From an uncultured Clostridium sp. (GTDB taxonomy: Bacteria; Bacillota; Clostridia; Clostridiales; Clostridiaceae): a stretch of 47,261 nucleotides of DNA. The translations under genes were made by a program, and so were the position numbers. The DNA is taken from assembly GCA_934746015.1 (NCBI GenBank), contig CAKVEW010000026.1, positions 1 to 47,261 on the forward strand. Reading direction: 5' to 3'. The notes under the pieces were generated by a model. The model was not told the DNA's origin. It ran no database searches and saw nothing but the letters and a program-made list of their open reading frames with translations. Positions 25,715-34,724 of the stretch are shown piece after piece. Position 1 is the stretch's first letter. Every line of letters starts with the position of its first letter.

Positions 25715-26593
25715 TTATGCTCTAGGATGGGAGTTTTTATATACTATATTAATTTTATCATTATTTATTATTTCATAATATGTGTCCATATAAGTTAATA
25801 CTTGATTGCCTAAAAGCTTTTGTACAGCTCTTACATTTGCACCATTTTGTAATAAATGAACAGCAAATGAATGTCTAAATGTATTTAAATTAACATCCTT
25901 TTTTATTCCTGCCCTATGCGAATATTCTTTAACTATTCTCCATACACCTTGTCTTGTTAATTGGTTTCCATTTAAATTAACAAATAGATTTTCTACTCCT
26001 TCACAAGCAACTCTGTCTCTTATGCTAAGATATTCCTTTAATGCTATTACTGCACTCCTACCTATTGGTATTAATCTTTCAAAGTTCTTATTATCTATAC
26101 ATTTCACAAAGTTCAATTCCAAATTCACATCAAAAACTTTAATATTAATTATTTCAGAAACTTTCATTCCAGTTGCATACATAAGTTCTAACAAAGCATT
26201 ATCTCTTATACCCTTATTACAGTCCTTATCTACAATTCTAATTATTCTGTCTACTTCTTCAATAGTCAAAATTTCAGGTAGCTTCCTTGTTGTTGAAGTA
26301 TTTTTATAATAAATCTTAGGAATTTCTTTAACCACGTCTTGATCTTTTAAATAGTTATAAAAACTTCTTAAGCTTATTACTATTCTATTAATAGATCTCT
26401 CTGATTTTCCTTGACTTAGTAAATGTTGAATGTATCCTAGCACTGATACATTATCAGTTTCATCTATATTAATTTCTTTACTATTTAAATATTTTACATA
26501 TAAATTAACATCTGTTACATAGGCATAAACAGTATTTTCACTTTTATGACTTTTTAATAAAGCTTCCTTATAATTATTCACAACTTCTTTCAT
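25715..26593 (-). CDS. XerD-like tyrosine recombinase with degenerate active site
   Basis: A 292-aa protein with the normal XerC/D layout: SAM-like core-binding domain (1-90) and catalytic domain (105-292). Most catalytic residues are replaced. Arg I of ATGLRVSE is Lys144. The hairpin Lys of GKGNK is Asn168. The first His of HxLRH is Asn237. The His of LLGH is Asn263. Arg240 and Tyr272 remain. The frame is intact and codon use normal, so this is a diverged protein rather than a decaying gene. It sits between spoIIM and pdp, the place of xerD in related clostridia. A DNA-binding role without strand exchange is possible. Confidence 0.85.
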   Translation of the reverse strand: MKEVVNNYKEALLKSHKSENTVYAYVTDVNLYVKYLNSKEINIDETDNVSVLGYIQHLLSQGKSERSINRIVISLRSFYNYLKDQDVVKEIPKIYYKNTSTTRKLPEILTIEEVDRIIRIVDKDCNKGIRDNALLELMYATGMKVSEIINIKVFDVNLELNFVKCIDNKNFERLIPIGRSAVIALKEYLSIRDRVACEGVENLFVNLNGNQLTRQGVWRIVKEYSHRAGIKKDVNLNTFRHSFAVHLLQNGANVRAVQKLLGNQVLTYMDTYYEIINNDKINIVYKNSHPRA

Positions 26594-26663
26594 AATAATC
26601 CCCTATCCTAACATATTATTTATTCGACAAAAAATTTTTAATCCCTTCTTTATTTTCATTGGC

Positions 26664-27299
26664 TTAAGTTAATTTATAAACATTGGTAACTACTAGTCTT
26701 ATTAATCCTGGACTTATATAACACTCAATTAAAACTCCTACTATAAATAATATAAAAAAGAACGATAATTTCATAACTAGTCCACTATATATATCCTTAT
26801 TTAACCTTGCTCCACCAAAAAACTTTTCTTTAATTTTAGCTGATGATAGTTCTAATGAAATTATACTTATTCCAACAAAAAAAGGTATATAAAGTAAATT
26901 TTGTGGTACAGTTGAAATTAGTGCTATCCAAATGCCCTTTCCTTCAAAAGTAGTTAATAAAAAACTAAAAGTATATCCTAAAGTAAATCCTTTTACTAAA
27001 TCAATGATTAAAATCAAAGGTGCTCCAAAAATTGTAAACCCAAGTGCCATTATAAGTAATATAGTTAATATATTATTTTTAATTATGCTAAGGAGTAACT
27101 CATTAGTTTTAATTTCTTGATTAATAATACTTTTAATAAATCCTGTAAAATAATCAGATAAGTCCTTAGCATCTACTCCATCCATATATTTTATGGTATA
27201 TGCACCTAGTAATATTCCAACAAAGAAAAATGTTAATACTAATAAATAAAATATTTTATTTTCTTTAAAGTTAGAATTCATTTTTTCAATCATATTCAT
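26664..27299 (-). CDS. spoIIM: Stage II sporulation protein M
   Basis: A 211-aa integral membrane protein with about five hydrophobic segments (15-37, 68-90, 95-120, 125-150, 170-195). In Bacillus, SpoIIM works with SpoIID and SpoIIP in septal peptidoglycan removal that drives forespore engulfment. The family segment GFTLGYTFSFLLTTFEGKGIW is present. The start has GGGGGAG 4 bases before ATG. Position upstream of the xerD-like gene is conserved in clostridia. Confidence 0.92.
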   Translation of the reverse strand: MNMIEKMNSNFKENKIFYLLVLTFFFVGILLGAYTIKYMDGVDAKDLSDYFTGFIKSIINQEIKTNELLLSIIKNNILTILLIMALGFTIFGAPLILIIDLVKGFTLGYTFSFLLTTFEGKGIWIALISTVPQNLLYIPFFVGISIISLELSSAKIKEKFFGGARLNKDIYSGLVMKLSFFFILFIVGVLIECYISPGLIRLVVTNVYKLT

Positions 27300-27404
27300 A
27301 ATACTCCCCCTAATAAGTTGCTATAAAACATACTATGATTATGATTTCTTTATTATTCATAATTGAATATATGTAAATAAAAAAAGTATTAAAAATATTA
27401 AATT

Positions 27405-27451
27405 AAAAAGCTATGCTAAAGTGATTAAATAATCAATTCAACATAGCTTTT
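27405..27451 (-). terminator. Terminator of the NUDIX gene
   Basis: A 10-bp outer stem (27406-27415 with 27442-27451) with a smaller inner GATT/AATC helix is followed by T5 on the minus strand, 10 bp after the stop. Confidence 0.7.
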
Positions 27452-27461
27452 AACAATAAAT

Positions 27462-27980
27462 TTATAAATAAGTAAAAATACTTATTGTTTTTCCATCAAT
27501 TATGTCACCTTTTTTTATCATTTCTTTTACTTCTTTGATATTCATTATTTTTACATTAGTAAATTCATCTTCATCTTCATTTTTATCACCTAAGGTTAAA
27601 TCAGTTCCTTTATATAAGTGTATTATTTCATCACAAAATCCAGGTGCCGTTGCAATACTTCCTAAATACTCTAAATTCTTTGCTATATATCCTGTTTCCT
27701 CTTGTAACTCTCTTCTTGCACACTCTATAGTTTCTTCATTTTTATTAAGCTTCCCAGCTGGAATTTCTAACATTATTCTATTTAAAGGTAGCCTAAATTG
27801 TTCTACTAAGATTATATTTTCTTCATCTAAAAAAGCTATAATGGCAGTTGCTCCTGGATGCTTAACCACATCTCTAGAAACATTGTTTCCATCAGGCAAT
27901 GTTACTTCTACATTTACTATATCTAAAAAACTTCCTTTATATATTAATTTTTCATTTATTATTTTTTCTTGTAAATCCAT
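27462..27980 (-). CDS. nudF: NUDIX hydrolase, ADP-ribose pyrophosphatase type
   Basis: A 172-aa enzyme expected to hydrolyse ADP-ribose to AMP and ribose-5-phosphate. The Nudix box GxxxxxEx7REUxEExGU is complete as GKLNKNEETIECARRELQEETGYI (about 82-105). It follows the LVEQFRLPLNRIMLEIPAG segment typical of the ADP-ribose group. The start is ATG 27980, behind AAAGGAG. The ATG at 28007 has no site. It is a single gene with its own terminator. Confidence 0.92.
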   Translation of the reverse strand: MDLQEKIINEKLIYKGSFLDIVNVEVTLPDGNNVSRDVVKHPGATAIIAFLDEENIILVEQFRLPLNRIMLEIPAGKLNKNEETIECARRELQEETGYIAKNLEYLGSIATAPGFCDEIIHLYKGTDLTLGDKNEDEDEFTNVKIMNIKEVKEMIKKGDIIDGKTISIFTYL

Positions 27981-28345
27981 ACTTTCTCCTTTTAATTGTG
28001 TATCCAAATAATTTAACCCATTGATCCAATATCTTTTAAATTGATACCCAGATAAACGTTCTTATATTAATACCTTTTGTTTGTACTTATGAAAAAGATA
28101 TACCATTTATATAGTATAACATACTATTACCTGTTAAATAATATATTAAAAATTTTTAAATCATATTATATTTCTATTCACTTTATAGTGATATACTGTG
28201 CAAGATGGACTCTTGTCGGTTAAATAAATTAATTTTATGAAAAGATACTTTTAGGTAGTGTAAAATAGCCTGTGCACGCTTCAAAATATATTATGATAAA
28301 AGAATCACAGACTACTTTACATCCTCAATATAATAGTTCTCTATT
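27981..28345. other. Intergenic region with one long imperfect inverted repeat
   Basis: No gene is seen in this 365-bp stretch. It holds the NUDIX leader, a small CACTTTATAGTG dyad near 28180, and a long inverted repeat (28259-28274 with 28306-28321) downstream of the small kinase gene. Confidence 0.55.
28259..28321 (-). repeat. Imperfect 16-bp inverted repeat with 31-base loop
   Basis: Arms 28259-28274 and 28306-28321 pair fully on the minus-strand RNA if two G-U pairs are allowed, but have two mismatches on the plus strand. That asymmetry suggests a minus-strand transcript, the trailer of the small kinase gene. An insertion-sequence relic is an alternative. Confidence 0.4.
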
Positions 28346-28789
28346 TTAAAAAAACCTATAATATTTTTCCCTGACTTCTCTCGTAAAACCATAATCAATA
28401 ATTATCGGTCTTCCATTGATTATCCCCCAACTACTCACTCTACTTAAATCACCAGATAATAAATTATATTTATATTGAATATTCCGAAATTTTTCTAAAC
28501 TAAATAGTTCTTCTTGGCTTCTAACTTTATAATAATCAAGTATATCAGTAAAATTTTTTATTCTATATGCTTTCCTCATTACTAAGATATCAAAACCTTT
28601 TGAAACTCGTATAACATCAGCAAATAAATTAGATGAATCTATTAATGAGATTCTATATTCACTCTTATTTTGTGCAATTCCTGCTATATTTTTTGCAACT
28701 TTCATAACATATCCATTTCCTAAATCAAATACATTTCGTGATGAACCAGAACCAATATATATATAGTTCCCTTGTCTCATATTTAACAT
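28346..28789 (-). CDS. Minimal protein kinase-like protein, 147 aa
   Basis: A very short protein carrying a collapsed kinase pattern: Gly-rich loop GSGSSRNVF (13-21), the lysine strand YVMKVAKN (Lys30), Glu44 in the next helix, Asp114 in GDLSRV at the catalytic-loop position, and DYG (132-134) preceded by NGRPIII, as in aminoglycoside-kinase-like folds. Kinases normally need about 250 residues, so much of the C-lobe is missing, and the metal-binding Asn of the catalytic loop appears to be Ser. It could be a pseudokinase, a phage-type mini kinase or a remnant that kept its frame. ATG 28789 with weak GAGTGAT. ATG 28780 is possible. Confidence 0.6.
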   Translation of the reverse strand: MLNMRQGNYIYIGSGSSRNVFDLGNGYVMKVAKNIAGIAQNKSEYRISLIDSSNLFADVIRVSKGFDILVMRKAYRIKNFTDILDYYKVRSQEELFSLEKFRNIQYKYNLLSGDLSRVSSWGIINGRPIIIDYGFTREVREKYYRFF

Positions 28790-28897
28790 AATTTATCACT
28801 CATTTCTATCTTTTGTTTATAATAATATAAATATAAATGTGAAAAACTATTATGTATATTATTTTATTCCCTTCATAATTAATTAGTTCATAACTCA

Positions 28898-29023
28898 TCA
28901 CGATTTTATACTATTCATTACTCTTTTGTTTATCTCTTTTAAATCAATCATTAACTCTTTTTTTCTAACGTAAAGATTTATTGTTTTTACAAACGTTACA
29001 TCCTTCTTAACATATGTCTTCAT
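28898..29023 (-). CDS. Possible small ORF, 41 aa
   Basis: The frame begins MKTYVKKDVTFVKT and ends NSIKS. It is strongly basic and without hydrophobic segments. The ribosome site is poor (AAAAAGTAG), and no family is recognised. It may be a chance frame or a relic. It is listed because it fills part of an otherwise empty gap. Confidence 0.2.
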   Translation of the reverse strand: MKTYVKKDVTFVKTINLYVRKKELMIDLKEINKRVMNSIKS

Positions 29024-29056
29024 AATCTACTTTTTTAATTTTAATAATTTTATCAT

Positions 29057-29107
29057 AAAAAAAACACCTCCATTTATTGATTTTTATATCAATAAACAAA
29101 AGTGTTT
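29057..29107 (-). terminator. Terminator of spo0A
   Basis: A two-part stem (29073-29080 with 29089-29096, and 29062-29067 with 29102-29107, separated by a 5-base internal loop) is followed by T8 on the minus strand. Confidence 0.75.
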
Positions 29108-29214
29108 GCGTAAAATTACTATTAGATATTTATTGTCATACTCTAGACATTTTTATCATTTATTCATTGTCTTAGAGCGTTATTACTTTTTCAAAAATGG
29201 CTCTTTCTCTAGCT

Positions 29215-30024
29215 TTAGCTAACTTTATTTTTAAGTCTTAGCTTGTCAGCTATTATTGCTATAAATTCACTATTAGTAGGCTTGCCCTTTTCATTGTGGA
29301 TTGTATATCCAAACAATCTATTTATAGCATCAACTTGTCCTCTACCCCAAGCAACTTCTATAGCATGTCTAATTGCTCTTTCAACTCTAGAGGCAGTTGT
29401 ATTATATTTTTTAGCTATTGAAGGATATAGTTCTTTAGTTACAGCTGATAATAACTCCATATCATTAACTACCATAGTAATTGCCTCTCTTAAATACATA
29501 TATCCCTTTATATGTGCAGGCACTCCTATTTCATGAATAATATTTGTTATTTCAGTTTCTAAGTCTATTGGCCCTTTTGTTGCTGGTTTATTTTCACTTT
29601 CTAATACAGTGTTTGCTGGCTTTCTTACAAATTCATTTGAAGAACCATTAAATAATTCCCTAATTCTCTTTGTAAATACATCCATATCAAAAGGTTTAAC
29701 TACATAATAATCTGCGCCAAGAGTTATAGCTTTTTGAGTTATTTTGTCTTGACCTACAGCAGAAAGCACAATGATTCTTGGCATTTTTTCTAAATTCATA
29801 GAATTTAATTTTTCTAGAACTCCTAACCCATCTAAGTGTGGCATAATAATATCTAATACCACTAAGTCTGGTTGTTTTTCTTCAATTAAAGCTAAAGCTT
29901 CCCTTCCATCTTTAGCAACTGCAGTAACTATTATGTCTCTTTGATTTAATAAATAGTCATTTAATATACTGCAAAATTCTTTGTTATCATCAGCTATTAA
30001 AACTGAAATTTTAGAGTCATTCAT
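29215..30024 (-). CDS. spo0A: Sporulation master regulator Spo0A
   Basis: A 269-aa response regulator. The receiver domain (1-125) has the acidic pair DD (about 14-15), the phospho-acceptor Asp of VVLDIIMP, Ser of VLSAVG and Lys of VVKPFD. The C-terminal DNA-binding domain (about 150-269) ends with the recognition helix of [20 protein letters not shown]. When phosphorylated it starts sporulation and binds TGTCGAA-type boxes. I choose ATG 30024, with GGGGGAG upstream. The ATG at 30039 overlaps that site. It lies after spoIVB, as in other clostridia and bacilli. An inverted repeat CTTTATA-N7-TATAAAG is in its leader (30093-30113). Confidence 0.98.
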   Translation of the reverse strand: MNDSKISVLIADDNKEFCSILNDYLLNQRDIIVTAVAKDGREALALIEEKQPDLVVLDIIMPHLDGLGVLEKLNSMNLEKMPRIIVLSAVGQDKITQKAITLGADYYVVKPFDMDVFTKRIRELFNGSSNEFVRKPANTVLESENKPATKGPIDLETEITNIIHEIGVPAHIKGYMYLREAITMVVNDMELLSAVTKELYPSIAKKYNTTASRVERAIRHAIEVAWGRGQVDAINRLFGYTIHNEKGKPTNSEFIAIIADKLRLKNKVS

Positions 30025-30251
30025 ACTTTTCTCCCCCATCTTCCCGTATACTCCACATTAAATGAGTAAATAATAGTTCTTTTCATTTTTATCTTTATAA
30101 ATCGCCTATAAAGATTATTTATAGACATTCTGCTAAAATACTTTTGCTTTATAAAGTTTTCTTATTCATTATATCACAAATTATTTAAATAAAATAGTTT
30201 TTTTACAATTTTTTCAAAATTTTATATTTAAAAATTTTAAAAAAATTTATT

Positions 30252-31436
30252 CTATTCTATTATCCCTGAGTCCTTAAGCATCCATTCTATATATATTCCA
30301 TAGCCTATATCTGGTTTATTAATTAATACATGTGTAACTGCTCCTATTAATTTATCATCTTGTATTATAGGACTGCCACTCATTCCTTGAACAATCCCGC
30401 CTGTTTTTTCCAATAATTCTTCATCAATTACTTTAATTACCATACTTTTAGCACCAGGCTCTTCTTGTGATAGCAATTTTAGTATCTCTATATCATATTC
30501 TTTAGGCCCATTTTCATCTATTGTGGTAATAATTTTTGCAGGACCCTCTTTTATTTCACTTCTAAATCCTACCTTAATAGGTCTATTATATACATTATTT
30601 ATTAAATAATCTGAACCAACTCCAAAAATACCTGATTCTGTATTCTTATCAATTTTACCAATACTTTCTCTTTCATTTATAAATAGACCTTTTAATTCAC
30701 CAGGTGCACCTTTTTCACCTTTTTTTATACTTATAATTGAGGAGTTAAGTAAATTTCCTTCTTTTATGCTAAAGGGCCTATTTGTATCACCATCAGTAAT
30801 TGGATGTCCTAAGGCTCCAAATACATTTGATTTTTTATCATAAAAAGTTAATGTTCCTATTCCAGCTGTAGAATCCCTTACCCAAAGACCTAACTTATAT
30901 TCATTATTTTCTTTTTTTAGTTGTACTTCCCTTTTATTATTTATACCATTTCGCATATATTCTATTAATATTTTCTCTTCCTCTAATTTACTTATTTTTT
31001 GAGATAAATCTCTTGAATTTTCAATATCTTCTCCATCTATTCTAATAATTATATCCCCCAACTCTATACCAGAGGCTTTAGCTGGACTTTCTATCTTTCC
31101 TTCAAAGGAATCTAAATCTGAATGACCTACAACCAATACTCCTTTTGTAGATATTTTTATTCCAACATTTAATCCTCCTGGATATACCTCTAAATCCTTT
31201 ATCTTTGATACTGAAACTGATTTAATTGGAATTAAACCTAAAAGTTTTAATTCTAATTTATCCTTTTTTATTTTACTATCTTTTATAAATATACTATTTG
31301 ATACTTTTATACTATCAGCACTTTCATTAACATAAATTCTTTTTGGTATATTGAATAAATAGAAGTAAGTAAATAGACTCAAAATAAACATTGGAGTTAT
31401 TATCACAGCTATATATTTAAATTTTTTATTTTTCAT
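30252..31436 (-). CDS. spoIVB: SpoIVB serine peptidase
   Basis: A 394-aa secreted serine peptidase (S55) made in the forespore. In Bacillus it cleaves SpoIVFA and triggers sigma-K processing. It has an N-terminal membrane anchor (8-28), a PDZ domain (about 90-170, with PAKASGIELGDIIIRIDGE), and the peptidase domain with ALGHPI (catalytic His) and GMSGSP (catalytic Ser, near residue 356). The start has AAAGGAGG ahead of ATG. A sigma-F/G-type promoter is visible just upstream. It lies before spo0A, the conserved order. Confidence 0.97.
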   Translation of the reverse strand: MKNKKFKYIAVIITPMFILSLFTYFYLFNIPKRIYVNESADSIKVSNSIFIKDSKIKKDKLELKLLGLIPIKSVSVSKIKDLEVYPGGLNVGIKISTKGVLVVGHSDLDSFEGKIESPAKASGIELGDIIIRIDGEDIENSRDLSQKISKLEEEKILIEYMRNGINNKREVQLKKENNEYKLGLWVRDSTAGIGTLTFYDKKSNVFGALGHPITDGDTNRPFSIKEGNLLNSSIISIKKGEKGAPGELKGLFINERESIGKIDKNTESGIFGVGSDYLINNVYNRPIKVGFRSEIKEGPAKIITTIDENGPKEYDIEILKLLSQEEPGAKSMVIKVIDEELLEKTGGIVQGMSGSPIIQDDKLIGAVTHVLINKPDIGYGIYIEWMLKDSGIIE

Positions 31437-31464
31437 ATTCTCGCCTCCTTTGCTTCTCTATATT

Positions 31465-31494
31465 TAACTTTCCCTCATGTTCATTCATATATGC
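31465..31494 (-). promoter_or_regulatory. Sigma-F/sigma-G type promoter of spoIVB
   Basis: GCATA (31490-31494) and GGGAAAGTTA (31465-31474) are separated by 15 bp on the minus strand. They match GYWTA and, at nine of ten positions, GGNRANAHTW. The predicted start near 31458 leaves a 22-base leader containing the ribosome site. Forespore expression of spoIVB is known in Bacillus. Confidence 0.55.
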
Positions 31495-31549
31495 TGTAGT
31501 AACTTTGTTAAAATCGTTAAAAATTTTAAAGATATAACTAAAAAAAAAT

Positions 31550-31588
31550 AAAAAACTAAAATCATGGCAAATAAGCCATGATTTTAGT
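31550..31588 (-). terminator. Terminator of recN
   Basis: A perfect 14-bp stem (31555-31568 with 31575-31588, loop AAATAA) is followed by a T-rich tail on the minus strand. Confidence 0.85.
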
Positions 31589-31620
31589 TTGTTCAAAATT
31601 ATATTTACTTATGTATTTAT

Positions 31621-33315
31621 TCATACACATTTTAATATTTCTTGTTTTTTTAATTCGGCAAAAGCAACCATCTCAGATGCATTTTCTAAAGTTACATCAC
31701 TAACTTCATCTCCACTTGTCATCTTAGCAATTTCTTTAATTTTTTCGTATTTATCTAGTGTTTTTATTTCAGTAAAAGTCTTTCCATCTTCTACTCTCTT
31801 AGAAACAAAATAATGACAATCAGATAAAGCTGCTATTTGTGGTAAGTGAGTTATACATAATACTTGATGCTTAGATGATACTTCAAACATTTTTTCTCCA
31901 ACCCTCTTAGCTATAGTTCCACTTATTCCTGTATCAATTTCATCAAAAATTAATGTTGGAATCTGATCTTTATCTACAAAGACGCATTTCATAGCAAGCA
32001 TTATTCTAGAAAGTTCTCCTCCAGAAACTACTTTTTCTAAAACCTTTAAAGGTTCACCTGGGTTTGTAGAAATTAAAAATACAACATCATCAAAGCCTCT
32101 TGAATTAAAAATATCTGTATTTTCAATATCTATCTTTATTACAGACTTTTCCATACCTATATAATTTAATTCATATTTAATCTTTTCTTCAAGACTTATA
32201 GCATACTTTTCTCTTATATTATGCATTACAAAGCATAGTTCTTTCATTTCTTCTTCTATCTTTGTTCTTTTTACATTTAATTCATTAATTATTTCCTCAG
32301 AATTAACTAACTCATCATACTGATCTTTTAATTTTTTTAAGTAATTCAATATTGATTCAACTGAATCACCATATTTTTTCTTATATAAACCTATTTCATA
32401 TATCCTTGAATTTATTTTTTCTAATTCAAATTCATCATAATGTATTTCAGAAGAAAGATCTCTTATTTCTCTTGAAATTTCTTCTAATATATAAAGTGAA
32501 TCCTCTATCTTTTCTCTTTTTTCTTTAATTTTTTCAAAATGTTTTTCGACACTTACTAATTCATTTACTACTTTAGACAGCCCTTCATTAACAGATATTC
32601 CTTCAATTGGACTATCTAAGATTGAATAACTCTTGCTTAATGCTAATGATATCTTTTCAGCATTAGAAAGAAGATTAAATTCTTCTTTCAACTCATCTTC
32701 TTCATTTACTTTAAGATTAGCCTTTTCTATATCATCTATTTGAAATTTTATATAATCAAGTAGTTTTTCTCTATCAGTATTTCCATTTAATTCTTTTATT
32801 TTTTCTACAATTAAATTTTGTTCTTTTCTTAAGTCTTCATATTTATTTAAGTAAGAATATAATTCTTCACCAATAAAATCATCTAAGTATTGTATATGAT
32901 ATGCTTTATTTAATAAGTTTTGATTCTGATGTTGACCATGTATATCCAATAACTTTTCTCTTATTCTTTTTAAATAAGCTAACACCACAGACTTTCCATT
33001 AACTTTAATAATACTTTTACCTGATAAGGTTGTCTCTCTAGATATGATTAATAATTCATCATATATATCAAGTTCTTTTAGTATATCTAAAATATCAGGA
33101 TTTTCTATTGAAAAAACTGCTTCTACAAAAGTTTTATCTTCTCCATATCTTATTAAATCCTTTGAAAACTTTCCTCCTAAAACATAATCTATAGTATCAA
33201 TTAAAATAGATTTACCTGCGCCAGTTTCCCCAGATAATATATTGAATCCTTTTCCAAATTCAACACATAATTCTCTAATTAACGCAAAATTTTTAATATT
33301 TAATTGTAATAACAT
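31621..33315 (-). CDS. recN: DNA repair protein RecN
   Basis: A 564-aa SMC-like ATPase of double-strand-break repair. Walker A GETGAGKSIL lies near residue 30. A long coiled coil (about 150-360) follows, then the ABC signature LSGGELSRIMLA-type segment (VSGGELSRIMLAMK) and Walker B TLIFDEIDTGISG. The start is ATG 33315, with AAAGGTGAT upstream. The frame's earlier GTG is part of that site. It lies 16 bp after argR, an order shared across Firmicutes. Confidence 0.97.
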   Translation of the reverse strand: MLLQLNIKNFALIRELCVEFGKGFNILSGETGAGKSILIDTIDYVLGGKFSKDLIRYGEDKTFVEAVFSIENPDILDILKELDIYDELLIISRETTLSGKSIIKVNGKSVVLAYLKRIREKLLDIHGQHQNQNLLNKAYHIQYLDDFIGEELYSYLNKYEDLRKEQNLIVEKIKELNGNTDREKLLDYIKFQIDDIEKANLKVNEEDELKEEFNLLSNAEKISLALSKSYSILDSPIEGISVNEGLSKVVNELVSVEKHFEKIKEKREKIEDSLYILEEISREIRDLSSEIHYDEFELEKINSRIYEIGLYKKKYGDSVESILNYLKKLKDQYDELVNSEEIINELNVKRTKIEEEMKELCFVMHNIREKYAISLEEKIKYELNYIGMEKSVIKIDIENTDIFNSRGFDDVVFLISTNPGEPLKVLEKVVSGGELSRIMLAMKCVFVDKDQIPTLIFDEIDTGISGTIAKRVGEKMFEVSSKHQVLCITHLPQIAALSDCHYFVSKRVEDGKTFTEIKTLDKYEKIKEIAKMTSGDEVSDVTLENASEMVAFAELKKQEILKCV

Positions 33316-33331
33316 TAATATCACCTTTTAT

Positions 33332-33781
33332 TTATAAAATCATTTTTCTAACTTTATCAACTAATTCTTCTGCTTTATCTAAACTTCTAGCTAGAATAAA
33401 TATAGTATTATCTCCAGCTATTGTACCTGCAACTTCAGTATCAAATAATGTATCAATTGCTTCAGCTACAGCCATAGCTGAACCTGTTAAGGTTTTTACT
33501 ACAACAAAATTATCAACATTTTCTACTGATGTAGCAGCATTAGATAATATGCTAGATAATTTATCATTAATATCTCTGCTTTCTTTAGAAGAAACTGCAT
33601 ATTTATAGTTTCCAGAAATCCCTTGCATCTTTATCAATTTTAATATTTTAATATCTCTTGATACTGTTGCTTGAGTAACATCAAAGCCTGCTTTTTTTAG
33701 TTCTTCTGCTAACTCTTCTTGAGTTTCTATATCCTTTTCATTAATTATCTCTAGTATCTTATTATGCCTTCTTAGTTTCAA
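33332..33781 (-). CDS. argR: Arginine repressor ArgR/AhrC
   Basis: A 149-aa hexameric arginine-responsive regulator. The N-terminal winged helix ([21 protein letters not shown], then [14 protein letters not shown]) and the C-terminal arginine-binding domain with [11 protein letters not shown] (about 122-132) are intact. I choose the TTG at 33781, 5 bases after AAGGTG. That gives 149 residues, the length of B. subtilis AhrC. The GTG at 33796 would lie within nadK's last codons. The gene begins one base after the nadK stop. Confidence 0.95.
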   Translation of the reverse strand: MKLRRHNKILEIINEKDIETQEELAEELKKAGFDVTQATVSRDIKILKLIKMQGISGNYKYAVSSKESRDINDKLSSILSNAATSVENVDNFVVVKTLTGSAMAVAEAIDTLFDTEVAGTIAGDNTIFILARSLDKAEELVDKVRKMIL

Positions 33782-33782
33782 A

Positions 33783-34634
33783 TTAATCACCTTCACAATC
33801 TTTCCAATTATTTATAATTTTTGCCCTCAATACTTTAAAATAATCATAGTCATCAAATAAAATAACATTTGCGTATTCTTTTGCTTTCTTTACTCTTACT
33901 ACAACTTCATTTATATGAGTAATAGTACTTTGGCCATCAAATATAATATTAATTTCATCATTATTACTTTTTATTCTTACTTCAATATTACTATTACTAT
34001 TTAATACTATAGGCTGAACCCCAGTTGTATGGGCACAAATTGGAGTTAATGTAATTGCATCAACAGTTGGATAAACAAATGGTCCTCCAGCTGAAAAGGA
34101 ATATGCTGTTGAACCTGTAGGAGTGGCAATAATAAGTCCATCTCCTTTATAATTATAGTATCTTTTTCCATCTATATATATATCAAATCTTATCATTCTA
34201 GATAAGCTTCCTCTTGCAATTACTATATCATTTAATGCTAGTGATTCATTAACTACTTCTTCTAAAGAAAAATCACAAGTTAATAACATTCTTTTTTCAG
34301 ATGTATAATTTCCATCCTTTAATTTTTTAAAAGCTGTATCTATATCAGAAAACTCTACACTTGATAAAAATCCTAAAGTTCCAATATTAATACCTAATAT
34401 AGGTACATCCAGCTTTCCATTAATCCCCCTAGCTACACTTAATATTGTCCCATCTCCACCTAGTACTATTATGAGATCTAATAAATCTCTAAACTTATAA
34501 TTAATTATATCATAACTATTTAGCATGATAATTTCTATATCATCAAAATACTTATTTAGCTTTTCTTTTACTTTTAAAGCCATTTCCATATTTTTATCTT
34601 TCTCCAAATTAATTGCAATAGCAACTCTCTTCAC
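33783..34634 (-). CDS. nadK: NAD kinase
   Basis: A 283-aa enzyme that phosphorylates NAD to NADP. It has the signature GGDGT (in [16 protein letters not shown]), [10 protein letters not shown], and [22 protein letters not shown]. The AGGGGG site is 7 bases before GTG 34634, which I prefer. ATG 34640 is only 1 base from the site. It sits 90 bp after tlyA, separated by a hairpin, and before argR. Confidence 0.96.
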   Translation of the reverse strand: MKRVAIAINLEKDKNMEMALKVKEKLNKYFDDIEIIMLNSYDIINYKFRDLLDLIIVLGGDGTILSVARGINGKLDVPILGINIGTLGFLSSVEFSDIDTAFKKLKDGNYTSEKRMLLTCDFSLEEVVNESLALNDIVIARGSLSRMIRFDIYIDGKRYYNYKGDGLIIATPTGSTAYSFSAGGPFVYPTVDAITLTPICAHTTGVQPIVLNSNSNIEVRIKSNNDEINIIFDGQSTITHINEVVVRVKKAKEYANVILFDDYDYFKVLRAKIINNWKDCEGD

Positions 34635-34673
34635 AATCATGCCCCCTATAGTTTAGTTATACCATAAATTTTA

Positions 34674-34707
34674 TTAAAGACTTCAAGTTAATTCTAGAAG
34701 TCTTTAA
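34674..34707 (-). terminator. Hairpin between tlyA and nadK
   Basis: An 11-bp stem (34674-34684 with 34697-34707) has a 12-base loop. The tail on the minus strand (AATAAAATTT) is weak in T, so it may terminate only partly. Confidence 0.5.
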
Positions 34708-34724
34708 TAACATTCAATATAAAA

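Larger units (their letters stand above)
28790..29214. other. Intergenic region downstream of spo0A
   Basis: The 425-bp gap contains the spo0A terminator (29057-29107) and a possible 41-residue minus-strand frame (28898-29023). The rest is AT-rich leader for the small kinase gene with no clear promoter. Confidence 0.55.

Noticed and set aside
30025..30251. Sigma-H promoter and Spo0A boxes upstream of spo0A
   Set aside because: No AGGA-type -35 with GAAT -10 and no TGTCGAA box at useful positions could be found; only TATAAT at 30168-30173 without a -35 and an inverted repeat were seen.
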